From NCBI RefSeq assembly GCF_004331455.1, contig NZ_SJJR01000019.1, positions 55,501 through 119,500 on the forward strand: a stretch of DNA of 64,000 nt. Direction: 5' to 3'. The notes under the pieces are model-generated. The model made no database searches. It was not told the DNA's origin and saw only the letters and a program-made list of their open reading frames with translations. This DNA is from Micromonospora zingiberis. GTDB lineage: Bacteria; Actinomycetota; Actinomycetes; Mycobacteriales; Micromonosporaceae. A program made the translations under genes and the position numbers. Every line of letters starts with the position of its first letter. Position 1 is the stretch's first letter. This document shows positions 54,961 through 63,082 of this stretch, piece after piece.

Positions 54961-56860
54961 CGGTGCCCTCCTTGCGGGTGAGGGCCGCACGGGCCCGTCG
55001 TTTGGCGGCTCCCGCCCCACGCCTGGCCATCCGGGCCGGGGTGATGGCCAGGCGGGCCAGTTTGTAGCCCACCGTGCCGCTGAGCAGGTCGAGCTTCGCC
55101 TCGGCCCGGCGCAGCGCGCGTTCCCGCGAGGTGAGCAGCTCCTCGGTCCACCTGAGCGCTGCGGCCAACCGGGTGTTCTCGTCGCGCTGTCGTAGCCAGG
55201 CGTCGCGTAGTTGCTGGTAGCTGTGCCGCCCGGGTGGCGGGTCGGTGGGCGTGACCGGTTCGGCGTCGGGGCCGGCGGCCCGGTCGGCGTGCAGTCCGCG
55301 CCGTACGGCGGCCTCGATGTCCAGCGCGGCGTCGACAACGGCCCGGTCGAAGTCCCGTCCCGCCACGCCACCGAGCACCACGGTCAGGCCGGCCACGTCC
55401 AGGGTGGAGGTCCACGGGTGGGCGTATCCGCCGGTGAGCAGGTCGGTGGCGAAGCGCCACAGGGCGCGGGCCAGCACCACGTCGACCGGTAACGGTTCGT
55501 CGGCCCGCCAGGTCGGGTCGAGCACCGCGAAACGGTCACCGGCGACGACCAGGTTGTCCACCCCGGCCAGCGCCACCGCGCCGGTGAGCCGCCCGTGGTC
55601 GGCCTGGCCGGTGAGCCAGTCGGCGTACCCGCGCAGCAGCCGACGTAGCAGGGCCGTGTCGCGGCGCAGGCAGCCGTCCAGCAGCAGGCTCCGCAGCAGG
55701 CGCCCGTCGGGCACCGGTCCGTGCGGCGCCGCCGGGTCGAGCTGGGCGATCTCCCGGCTGGCGTACGGCGCGGGCGCCGACCGGGGGACGACCGGGCCGG
55801 ACCGATGCCAGTGCCAGCCGTGCGGACCGTCGACGACCTCGACGATCCGACCGCCCGACCTGCCGGCCCACAGCACCGCCACCGGCAGCCGTCCCGCCCC
55901 GTCGCCGGGGGCCGTGGCGTCGCCGGGGGCCGTGGCGTCGCCGTGGGCCGTGGTGGCGGTGACTGCCGAAGGGCCACCGGTGGCCGTGGCGGCGGTCGGT
56001 GCGGTGGCTGCCAGGATCGTCATCGGCTGGTGGCCGCCGGTGTCCGGCCGGTGGGCGAGGACCAGCCAGGACGGGGCCAGGTCGGCCGCCCGGCCGGCGT
56101 ACAGCGCGTCCACCGCCAGCCGGGCCGGGTCGGCGAGCACGGACCGACCGGCGTAGCCGCTGGTGCAGGCATCGTGCAGCACCGCGTCGAACAGCCCGGA
56201 CCTGGCCTGCCGGGCCAACGCCTCGGTCGCCAGCAACGCGGTGGTCGCCTCCGGGTGGGGATACCCGGCGTAGCAGTCGCCCAGCCGCAGCCCGGCGGTG
56301 CCGAGCCGGAGCCGCAACTGCTCCAGGTTGGCCGGGCGGCTGTCGTCGAGCACCCCGCCGACGCTCCACTCGGCGTCGTCGCGGCCGACGTACCAGCCGG
56401 ACGCCGCCACCAGCCGGTGCACACCGAGCGGGTTGTCCAGCCGCAACAGCAGGGCGCCGCCGGGACGCACCACGGCGGCCAACCGGGCCAGCACCCCGCC
56501 CCAGCCCAGCCGGGTGCCCTCGACCGACTCGACGGTGTCCAGCCCGCCAGCGGCGATCACCACGTCGTACTCGGCGCCGTACGGCAGGCCGGCAGCTCCG
56601 GCGACCACCACCCGGTCGACCCGGCCGGCGACTGCTGCCGCGTCCGGGTAGCCGCGCAGCAGGCAGGTGACGCGGGCCTGACCCAACGCGTCGAGCACCG
56701 CCGGGTCGGCCGGCCCGGCCAGCAGCACCTTCGCGCCGGCCGGCACCAGCCGTGCCGCCAACGCGGCGAGTGGCCGGTTACCGCCCTCCGCACGCTGGTC
56801 GGACCAGGTCAGCATCTCGCCGCCGGGCAGCGCCACCGTCGGCGCCGTCTCGGTTGTCAC
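54953..56860 (-). CDS. methyltransferase-like protein of the nonulosonate cluster
   Basis: A 635-residue protein. Residues ~30-240 resemble a class I SAM-dependent methyltransferase fold, with 'AGAKVLLAGPADPAVLDA', 'YDVVIAAGGLDTVESVEG' and 'LAAVVRPGGALLLRLDNP'; the SAM-binding glycine motif is degenerate. A linker with repeated TAPGDATAPGD follows, then a second globular region (~320-520: 'VDNLVVAGDRFAVLDPTW'). The C-terminus is helical and basic ('RALRRAEAKLDLLSGTVG'), a kind of membrane-proximal tail often seen in surface-glycan enzymes. Likely modifies or helps polymerise the nonulosonate glycan; catalytic activity is uncertain. ATG 56860 overlaps the upstream stop by four bases. Confidence 0.65.
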   Translation of the reverse strand: MTTETAPTVALPGGEMLTWSDQRAEGGNRPLAALAARLVPAGAKVLLAGPADPAVLDALGQARVTCLLRGYPDAAAVAGRVDRVVVAGAAGLPYGAEYDVVIAAGGLDTVESVEGTRLGWGGVLARLAAVVRPGGALLLRLDNPLGVHRLVAASGWYVGRDDAEWSVGGVLDDSRPANLEQLRLRLGTAGLRLGDCYAGYPHPEATTALLATEALARQARSGLFDAVLHDACTSGYAGRSVLADPARLAVDALYAGRAADLAPSWLVLAHRPDTGGHQPMTILAATAPTAATATGGPSAVTATTAHGDATAPGDATAPGDGAGRLPVAVLWAGRSGGRIVEVVDGPHGWHWHRSGPVVPRSAPAPYASREIAQLDPAAPHGPVPDGRLLRSLLLDGCLRRDTALLRRLLRGYADWLTGQADHGRLTGAVALAGVDNLVVAGDRFAVLDPTWRADEPLPVDVVLARALWRFATDLLTGGYAHPWTSTLDVAGLTVVLGGVAGRDFDRAVVDAALDIEAAVRRGLHADRAAGPDAEPVTPTDPPPGRHSYQQLRDAWLRQRDENTRLAAALRWTEELLTSRERALRRAEAKLDLLSGTVGYKLARLAITPARMARRGAGAAKRRARAALTRKEGTGE

Positions 56861-57690
56861 GTGGTCTCCTCGCGCAGGTACGCCCAGCCCAGCAGTTCAC
56901 GCAGGGCGGCGGGTGGGTAGCGGTGGTCGATGCCCAACTCGGCACGGGCGATCTCCACGGCGGTCGGCAGGTGCACCTGTTCGCCGTGCAGCTCGGGCCA
57001 CTGCCGGCGGATCCGGGCGGTGCCGCCGAAGGTCGGGTCCTCGTTGGCGAGCACCATCGGGTTGCCGTACACCGCCGGGGCGCAACCGGCCGCGATGCCG
57101 TAGAAGATGGCGCTGGTCAGCCGGTTGGAGGCGACCCGGGCGTGCTGGCGCAGCTCGGTGAGCTGACGGTCCAGGAAGTCCGGATCGGTGTTGGTCCACC
57201 AGTGGCCCCGGTAGCCGTGGCAGATGACCCGGAAGCCGGCGTTCTCGTAGCGTCGGCGGACCCGGCGCATCCGGTGCTCGTGCCAGTAGAGGCAGACGGT
57301 GACCGGCCCCGGTTCGGTGTCCTGGATCTGGGCGATGAGTCTCTCGTGGTCCCCCTCGACGTGCTGGCCCTCCCAGCCGTGGAACGGATACCAGATGGTG
57401 CCGGCCCGCTGCGGCGACTCCGGTTCGTCAGCCATCGCCAGCAGGTAGCTGAACGGCGCCCCGATCACGGTGACGTTGCGCCGCCCGACCGACCAGGCGC
57501 GCCGCCGGGTCTGCTCGGACCAGAGCAGGCTCGGCGTGCCCTCGGCGTACGGGTGCCCGGGGGCGAGGCCGTCGCCGATGTTCCAGCCGTGCTGGACGTA
57601 CCCGTTGATCCGGGGTGGATGCCCGTCGCCCAGCCCCGCGTAACGGGCCAGCACGTGGGCGTGGCCGTAGAAGTGGTTCGCGTGGTGCAT
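56857..57690 (-). CDS. unrecognised surface-carbohydrate protein, possible glycosyltransferase
   Basis: A 277-residue soluble protein. Segments such as 'INGYVQHGWNIGDGLAPG', 'IWYPFHGWEGQHVEGDHE' and 'LTSAIFYGIAAGCAPAVY' suggest a GT-B-like half with a C-terminal sugar-nucleotide site ('PMVLANEDPTFGGTARIR'). I do not recognise a defined family. Located inside the coupled pse cluster, 15 bases after pseC and overlapping the next gene by ATGA. It is the best candidate in the cluster for a transferase that attaches the finished CMP-sugar to a cell-surface acceptor. This role is inferred from context. Confidence 0.6.
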   Translation of the reverse strand: MHHANHFYGHAHVLARYAGLGDGHPPRINGYVQHGWNIGDGLAPGHPYAEGTPSLLWSEQTRRRAWSVGRRNVTVIGAPFSYLLAMADEPESPQRAGTIWYPFHGWEGQHVEGDHERLIAQIQDTEPGPVTVCLYWHEHRMRRVRRRYENAGFRVICHGYRGHWWTNTDPDFLDRQLTELRQHARVASNRLTSAIFYGIAAGCAPAVYGNPMVLANEDPTFGGTARIRRQWPELHGEQVHLPTAVEIARAELGIDHRYPPAALRELLGWAYLREETT

Positions 57691-57705
57691 CGGCGGCCGA
57701 CCCCC

Positions 57706-58860
57706 TCAGGCGGCGGGGCGGACCGGGACGCCGCGCAACGCCGCGGCGAGTGCGTCGATGACCCGCTCCTGGTCGGCGTCGCGCAGGCCCGGGTACAGCG
57801 GCAGGGACAACTGCTGCGCGTAGAACGCCTCGGCCACCGGGCAACTGCCCCGCCGGTAGCCGAGGTCGGCGAAGGCCGGGTGCCAGTGTGCGGGGATGTA
57901 GTTCACCTGCACCCCGATGCCGGCGGCCCGCATCCGGTCGTACACCTCGCGGCGGCGACCGTCGAGCACCCGGATCGGGTACAGGTGCCAGGCGGGGGCC
58001 GCCCACTGCCGCCGACCCGGCGTCAGTACGCCCGGCAGGTCCGCGAGCGCCTCGTCGTAGCGGGCCACCAGTTCGGCCCGCCGGGCGAGGAAGTCACCGA
58101 GCCGGCGTAGCTGGCTGCGGCCCAGCGCGCAGAGCACGTCCGGCAGCCGGTAGTTCAGCCCGAAGGCGTGCACCTCCTGGTGCCAGCCGCCCTCGTCGGG
58201 CCAGCGTTGTTCGTCCCGTTCCCGGACCAGCCCGATGTTGCGGAACCGGCGGGCCCGCTTGAGCAACTCGGGGTCGCCGGTGGCGACCGCGCCGCCCTCG
58301 GCGGTGGTCAGGTTCTTGGTGGGGAAGAACGAGAAGGTGGTCAGGTCGGCAAGCGTCCCGACCGGGCGGCCCCGGTAGGTGGCCCCGATGGAGTGCGCGG
58401 CGTCGGCGAGCAGCAGCGCGCCGCTGCCGGCGAGGCTGACCCGCAGCGCGTCGTAGTCAGCGGGGTGACCGGCGTAGTCCACCGCGGCGACGACCTTCGT
58501 CCGTTCGGTGGTCGCCGCCGCCACCGCCGACGGGTCGAGGGTGAAGGTTTCCTCCTCGACGTCGGCGAAGACCACCCGGGCGCCCAGCGCGGCGGCGCTG
58601 CTGGCGGTGGCGACGAACGTCATCGGCGGCACGATCACCTCGTCGCCCGGGCCGATCCCGGCCGCCGCGTAGGCGACGTGCAGCGCCGCGGTGCCGTTGG
58701 AGACCACGGCCACCCCGGCCCCACCGGCCCAGCCGGACAGCTCCGACTCGAAGGCGGTGACCTCGGGGCCGGTGGTGAGCCAGTCGCTGCGCAGCGCGGC
58801 GACCACGGCCGCGACGTCGTCGTCGGTCACCGACTGCCGGCCGTACGGTAGGAAGGTCAT
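57706..58860 (-). CDS. pseC: PseC-like UDP-4-keto-sugar aminotransferase (DegT/DnrJ/EryC1)
   Basis: A 384-residue PLP enzyme. The PLP Lys is in 'TFSFFPTKNLTTAEGGAV'; the cofactor Asp/His region is 'LLLADAAHSIGATYRGRP', and the sugar-side motif 'LNYRLPDVLCALGRSQLR'. N-terminal 'FLPYGRQSVTDDDVAAVV' is typical of PseC. It would add an amino group at C4 of the PseB product. ATG 58860 overlaps the stop of pseB by four bases (ATGA). Confidence 0.9.
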   Translation of the reverse strand: MTFLPYGRQSVTDDDVAAVVAALRSDWLTTGPEVTAFESELSGWAGGAGVAVVSNGTAALHVAYAAAGIGPGDEVIVPPMTFVATASSAAALGARVVFADVEEETFTLDPSAVAAATTERTKVVAAVDYAGHPADYDALRVSLAGSGALLLADAAHSIGATYRGRPVGTLADLTTFSFFPTKNLTTAEGGAVATGDPELLKRARRFRNIGLVRERDEQRWPDEGGWHQEVHAFGLNYRLPDVLCALGRSQLRRLGDFLARRAELVARYDEALADLPGVLTPGRRQWAAPAWHLYPIRVLDGRRREVYDRMRAAGIGVQVNYIPAHWHPAFADLGYRRGSCPVAEAFYAQQLSLPLYPGLRDADQERVIDALAAALRGVPVRPAA

Positions 58861-59840
58861 GCCGGCAGGCCGAGCATGTCGCGCAACTGCGGCACGCTGA
58901 GCCACTCGTCGTTGGTGTCCGACTGGTAGGCGAAGCCGTCGGGTACCGGTTCGCAGCCGAGCGGCGGCTGGTAGCCCCAGGTGGCGATGGTCGGCTGGAC
59001 GATGAAGCGGTCCTTGGCGATCAGCGTCCGCCGGCTGTCGTCCGGGGCGATCATCTCCTCGTGCAGCTTCTCGCCGGGCCGGATGCCGATCTCGTGGGTG
59101 GTGGCGTCCGGGGCGACCGCCTCGACCAGGTCGAGGATGCGCATGCTCGGGATGCGCGGCACGAACAGCTCGCCGCCCTGCATCTGGTCGAACGAGTCCA
59201 TGACGAACTGCACCGCCTGGTCCAGGGTGATCCAGAACCGGGTCATCCGCTTGTCGGTGATCGGCAGGCTGCGGCCCTCGGCGGCGAGCCGGCGGAACAG
59301 CGGCACCACCGAGCCACGGCTGCCGACCACGTTGCCGTAGCGGACCACGGCGAACCGGGTCGGGTGGTGTGCGGCGTAGTGGTTGGCGGAGATGAACAGC
59401 TTGTCGCCGACCAGCTTGGTGGCGCCGTACAGGTTGATCGGGCTGGACGCCTTGTCGGTGGAGAGCGCGATGACCTTCTTCACCCCGGCCTCGATCGCCG
59501 CGTCCACGACGTGCTGGGACCCGGTGATGTTGGTGGCGATGAACTCCGACGGGTTGTACTCGGCCGTGTCGACCTGCTTGAGGGCGGCGGCGTGGACCAC
59601 GTGGTCGACGCCGTGCATCGCCCGGGTCAGCCGGTGCCGGTCGCGGATGTCGCCGATGAACCAGCGCAGCCGGGGATCGTCACCGAGTTGCTGGCGCAGC
59701 TCGTACTGCTTGAGCTCGTCGCGGGAGAAGACCACCACCCGCGCCGGGTCGGCCTCGGCGAGGAGGTGCCGCAGGAAGGTCCTGCCGAAGGAACCCGTTC
59801 CTCCGGTGACGAGGATGGACGATCCACTCAGCTCGCTCAA
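58857..59840 (-). CDS. pseB: PseB-like UDP-GlcNAc 4,6-dehydratase (inverting)
   Basis: A 327-residue short-chain dehydrogenase/reductase. It has 'SILVTGGTGSFGRTFLRH', 'FSRDELKQYELRQQLGDD', 'HAAALKQVDTAEYNPSEF' and 'ALSTDKASSPINLYGATK' (catalytic Tyr and Lys), all hallmarks of inverting PseB-type dehydratases. It makes the 4-keto-6-deoxy sugar that commits UDP-GlcNAc to pseudaminic acid. TTG 59840 is the best start: GGGAG lies seven bases upstream and the length matches the family; the open frame reaches 59984. It begins the main coupled minus-strand operon. Confidence 0.92.
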   Translation of the reverse strand: MSELSGSSILVTGGTGSFGRTFLRHLLAEADPARVVVFSRDELKQYELRQQLGDDPRLRWFIGDIRDRHRLTRAMHGVDHVVHAAALKQVDTAEYNPSEFIATNITGSQHVVDAAIEAGVKKVIALSTDKASSPINLYGATKLVGDKLFISANHYAAHHPTRFAVVRYGNVVGSRGSVVPLFRRLAAEGRSLPITDKRMTRFWITLDQAVQFVMDSFDQMQGGELFVPRIPSMRILDLVEAVAPDATTHEIGIRPGEKLHEEMIAPDDSRRTLIAKDRFIVQPTIATWGYQPPLGCEPVPDGFAYQSDTNDEWLSVPQLRDMLGLPA

Positions 59841-59916
59841 TGTGGTGCTCCCGTGTTCGTCGGTGATCCGGTGGGGCGTCGGGGCCCCGTCGGCCGGGTG
59901 GGACGCTAGAGCCGGC

Positions 59917-59948
59917 CGGTTAACGCGCACCCGCCCTGCGGTTAACCG
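59917..59948. promoter_or_regulatory. inverted/direct repeat CGGTTAAC...GTTAACCG upstream of pseB
   Basis: Two CGGTTAAC-type boxes 22 bases apart form both a direct and an inverted repeat (8-bp arms 59917-59924 and 59941-59948) in the 178-bp gap between the PseH-like gene and pseB. A nearby AAACGTTT palindrome (about 59983-59990) adds to the likely control region. It may be an operator for the pse operon. Confidence 0.45.
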
Positions 59949-60018
59949 AACCCGCTCGGCCGGTGAATGGCCGGCTCGGAACAAACGTTTCGTGAACGAT
60001 TGATGGACGGTGTGAAAA

Positions 60019-60570
60019 TCAACGCCGACGGCGTGCGGCGCGATCGAGGGAAATGGGGATGACGGTGATTTCCCGGCCGTCGTGGATCTCCGGCCGACCG
60101 GGTCCTTCGACGAATCGGAACCGTCGGTTCATCTGCCGTACGACGGCGTTGTGGGCGAGCACCTCGCCGTCGAGCCGGTCCAGGGTGAGTACGTCGAAGG
60201 CATGGTCCACCGCGGCCCGCATGACACCGAGCCAGGCCGGCAGGGTCTCGCCCCGCTCGGCCAGGCCGTCGGCGTCCAGATAAAAGCCCCAGGAGCCGGT
60301 ACGCGGACCGTCGAACCGCAGGTCGAAGAAGTTGACCACCCCGCACGGCGTGCCGTCGTGCAGGTAGGTCAACACCCGCCGGGTGGGGTCGGTCCGGGTG
60401 CCCGCCCACCAGCGCGCGTGCTCGTCGGCGGTGATGACATGGTGCGTCTTGCTGACCTGTCGGTTGATTTCCTGATTACGCCAGGACAACATCAGGTTAA
60501 CGTCGTCTCCGGTGGCGTCACGCAGCACGTACCGCTCGCTTTCTGATCTGTTTTCCTGGGCACCGGGCAC
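60019..60570 (-). CDS. pseH: PseH-like GNAT family N-acyltransferase
   Basis: A 183-residue GNAT-fold protein. 'YVLRDATGDDVNLMLSWR' and 'VSKTHHVITADEHARWWA' resemble PseH and RimJ/RimL-type enzymes; the acyl-CoA or acyl-carrier binding region is near 'GLAERGETLPAWLGVMRA', and 'LDGEVLAHNAVVRQMNRR' fits the C-terminal strand. PseH acylates the 4-amino group of the UDP-sugar. The start is GTG 60570, only 36 bases from the divergent acyl carrier protein gene, which suggests the acyl donor could be carrier-bound. It is 178 bases upstream of pseB on the same strand. Confidence 0.75.
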   Translation of the reverse strand: MPGAQENRSESERYVLRDATGDDVNLMLSWRNQEINRQVSKTHHVITADEHARWWAGTRTDPTRRVLTYLHDGTPCGVVNFFDLRFDGPRTGSWGFYLDADGLAERGETLPAWLGVMRAAVDHAFDVLTLDRLDGEVLAHNAVVRQMNRRFRFVEGPGRPEIHDGREITVIPISLDRAARRRR

Positions 60571-60606
60571 CCTAATCCTGATTGACCTGGCTGTACACTC
60601 CGCCGC

Positions 60607-60858
60607 ATGACGGAATTGAGTCGCGCGCAGATTCGCGACCTCATGGGACAGGTTCTGGAGAACCAGGGCAAGGTGCTGCCCGACGATGACGCCGCGGATC
60701 TGCGGGAGATCGGCTTCCGGTCGTTGGACTTCTCCGAGTTGGCGTTGCGGGTGGAGGACGAGACGGGGGAGGAGTTGAACTTCGACGCGGCGGGCCTACG
60801 CCGGATCACCAGCGTCGGTGACGTCCTCGACTTCCTCGCCGAGCTGCAACGACAGTGA
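60607..60858 (+). CDS. acyl carrier protein
   Basis: An 83-residue four-helix carrier protein. The phosphopantetheine Ser39 is in 'EIGFRSLDFSELALRVED'; the usual Asp before Ser is Arg, a variation also seen in stand-alone carriers of secondary pathways. The ATG is preceded by a TACACT that could be a -10 element, so a short or absent leader is possible. The ligase gene overlaps its stop (GTGA). First gene of an operon divergent from pseH. Confidence 0.9.
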   Translation: MTELSRAQIRDLMGQVLENQGKVLPDDDAADLREIGFRSLDFSELALRVEDETGEELNFDAAGLRRITSVGDVLDFLAELQRQ

Positions 60859-62090
60859 GCGTCGACACCGCCCGGCCGGCCGTACCGCACCCGGCCGGCG
60901 CCGACAACCGGGTCGTGGTCGACGGCGTCACGCTGTCCTGGCGGGACCTGCCGGAGCTGACCCTGCTCGCCCCGGCCGTGCTCCTCGCGCAGCACGCCCG
61001 GGACGCCCTCGCCGCCGCACGCCACCACGCCGTGCACGGCACCGAACTGTTGCTCACCACGGCCAGCCGGGTGGACGCGGCGCTGCGCGAGGAACTGTCC
61101 GCAGCCGGGTTCACCGTGACCGACGCCGCTGGCCGTGGACTCGCGCCGGCCCGGCCACGTGCGCCCGAAGCCGGCCGTCTCTGGCTGCTCACCTCCGGCA
61201 CCACCGGCCGGCCCAAGCGGGTCGGGCACACCCTGGAGTCGCTGACCACCGTCCGTGGCCAGCAGCCCGGCCGGACCTGGCTGTGCCCGTACGCCCCGGG
61301 CAGCTACGCCTGGTGGCAGGTGGTGACGCTGTCGCTGACCCAGCCCGGGCAGCACCTGGTGGTGGTGGAACCGGACCAGCTCGACGACTGGCCGGCATTG
61401 GCCGCCGCGCACGGCGTGGACGCGGCCTCCGGCACGCCGACCTTCTGGCGTCGGGCCCTGCACCGCGATCCCGCCGCGCTGGCCCGGGTGCCGTTGCGCC
61501 AGCTCACCCTCGGCGGTGAGCCGGTCGACCAGGCGATCCTGGATCGGCTCCGCCAGGTCTTCCCGACCACCCGGATCTCCTGGATCTACGCCTCCTCGGA
61601 GGTCGGCGCGGCCATCGTGGTGCACGACGGGCGGGCCGGTTTTCCGGCCGCGTGGCTGGACCGGGCCGCACCCGGACGGCCCACCCTCGGCGTACGCGAC
61701 GGGGAGCTGATCGTCACCTCGCCGTACCACGGTGCCGGGCTGGCCGGCCCGGTCCGCACCGGCGATCGGGCGCAGGTCGTCGGTGACCGGGTGCTGATCA
61801 CCGGTCGACTCGACTCCGACGAGATCAACGTCGGTGGCAGCAAGGTGTCCGCCGGTGGCGTCCGTGACGTGCTGACCGCCCATCCTCGGGTGGCCTGGGC
61901 CCGGGTCGGTGCCCGCCGCGCGCCGCTGCTCGGGCACCTCGTCGTCGCCGAGGTGGTCGCGGCGCAGGACCTGGACGAGGCGGCGCTGGTGCGCTGGTGC
62001 GCCGACCGGTTGCCCGAGTACGCGGTGCCGCGCCGGATCCGGGTGCTGACCGAGATTCCCGTCAAGGAGACCCTGAAGAGTGATGTCTGA
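60855..62090 (+). CDS. acyl-AMP ligase (AMP-binding enzyme)
   Basis: A 411-residue member of the adenylate-forming superfamily, shorter than typical acyl-CoA ligases. Core motifs: 'LWLLTSGTTGRPKRVGHT' (P-loop), 'LTLGGEPVDQAILDRLR', 'ISWIYASSEVGAAIVV', 'LITGRLDSDEINVGGSKV', and a terminal Lys region 'TEIPVKETLKSDV'. It probably adenylates a short carboxylic acid and loads it on the adjacent carrier protein. GTG 60855 overlaps the carrier gene's stop, and the reductase gene overlaps its own end, showing tight coupling. Confidence 0.88.
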   Translation: MSVDTARPAVPHPAGADNRVVVDGVTLSWRDLPELTLLAPAVLLAQHARDALAAARHHAVHGTELLLTTASRVDAALREELSAAGFTVTDAAGRGLAPARPRAPEAGRLWLLTSGTTGRPKRVGHTLESLTTVRGQQPGRTWLCPYAPGSYAWWQVVTLSLTQPGQHLVVVEPDQLDDWPALAAAHGVDAASGTPTFWRRALHRDPAALARVPLRQLTLGGEPVDQAILDRLRQVFPTTRISWIYASSEVGAAIVVHDGRAGFPAAWLDRAAPGRPTLGVRDGELIVTSPYHGAGLAGPVRTGDRAQVVGDRVLITGRLDSDEINVGGSKVSAGGVRDVLTAHPRVAWARVGARRAPLLGHLVVAEVVAAQDLDEAALVRWCADRLPEYAVPRRIRVLTEIPVKETLKSDV

Positions 62091-62841
62091 TCCCGCCCCG
62101 CACGCCCAGGTTGTCCCGCCGTCCACTGTGGTGCTCGTCTCCGGTGGGTCGCGTGGGCTGGGCCTCGCGATCGTCACCGACCTGCTCGACGCGGGCCTGA
62201 AGGTGGCCGCCTTCGCCCGTACGGTCACCCCCGAGTTGGCCAAGCTCGGCGACGTCCATCCCGAGCGGTGCCACGTCGGCGCGGTCGACGTCACCGATCT
62301 CGCCGCCGCGCAGGCGTTCGTCCGCGCCGCCGAGCAACACCTCGGGCCGATCGACGGGCTGGTCAACAACGCCGCCGTCGGTCAGGACTCGCTGCACGTG
62401 CACACCGCCACCGCCGACCTGGCCCGGATCATCGAGACCAACCTGACCGCGCCCTTGCAGCTCACCCGGCTGGCCGTCCGGCGGATGCTGGCGCAGGGGC
62501 GGCGCGGCCGGATCGTCAACATCACCTCGATCTGCGGACAGCGCGGCTTCCCCGGCCTGGTCGCGTACTCGGCCACCAAGGGCGCCATGGACGCCGCCAC
62601 CCGCTCGCTGGCCCGCGAGTTGGGCGGGCGGGTCCTGGTCAACGCCGTCGCACCCGGCTTCTTCGCCTCGGAGATGTCGGCGGTGCTGGGCCAGACCCAA
62701 CTGGACCAGATCGTGCGTCGCACCCCGACCGGTCACCTGACCGAGCCGGAGGAGGTGGTGCCGGTGGTGCGGATGCTGCTGCGTGAGCAGACCAACATCA
62801 ACGGCCAGGTCCTCGTGGTCGACGGTGCCGCCTCGATCTGA
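62083..62841 (+). CDS. FabG-like short-chain dehydrogenase/reductase
   Basis: A 252-residue SDR. Cofactor motif 'VLVSGGSRGLGLAIVTDL', 'DGLVNNAAVGQDS', catalytic Ser in 'IVNITSICGQRGFPG', Tyr and Lys in 'LVAYSATKGAMDAATRSL', and the C-terminal 'NINGQVLVVDGAASI' all match 3-oxoacyl-carrier reductases. It would reduce a 3-oxoacyl group on the carrier protein to 3-hydroxyacyl. ATG 62083 (preceded by an in-frame GTG at 62080) overlaps the ligase stop by eight bases. Confidence 0.88.
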   Translation: MSDPAPHAQVVPPSTVVLVSGGSRGLGLAIVTDLLDAGLKVAAFARTVTPELAKLGDVHPERCHVGAVDVTDLAAAQAFVRAAEQHLGPIDGLVNNAAVGQDSLHVHTATADLARIIETNLTAPLQLTRLAVRRMLAQGRRGRIVNITSICGQRGFPGLVAYSATKGAMDAATRSLARELGGRVLVNAVAPGFFASEMSAVLGQTQLDQIVRRTPTGHLTEPEEVVPVVRMLLREQTNINGQVLVVDGAASI

Positions 62842-62880
62842 CCCCGACCAGCGCTGGTCCCGGGCCGACGGCCCTCGGCC

Positions 62881-63022
62881 AACCGACGCGCCCACCGGCG
62901 GCTCTCGGCAACCGGTGGCGCCCACCGGCGGCTCTCGGCAACCGGAGGCGCCCACCGACGGCCCTCGGCAACCGATGGCGCCCACCGGCGGCCCTCGGCA
63001 ACCGGAGGCGCCCACCGGCGGC
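62881..63022. repeat. 30-bp minisatellite between SDR and PPTase genes
   Basis: Units of exactly 30 bp start at 62881, 62911, 62941, 62971 and 63001 (last one partial), with a degenerate half unit before. In the frame of the downstream gene they encode a decapeptide, APTGGSRQPE or a close variant. GTG and ATG codons inside the repeats (62915, 62975) could make them the N-terminus of that protein. Confidence 0.92.
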
Positions 63023-63082
63023 TGTGGCTTTCCCGGGGCGCCCTCCCATGGCGCTGCGGCACCGTCGGTGGGCGCCCGGGCG

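Noticed and set aside
62783..63082. N-terminal extension of the PPTase through the decapeptide repeats
   Set aside because: The frame is open, but it starts inside the SDR gene and has no ribosome site; I kept a shorter start while noting that the repeats may be translated.
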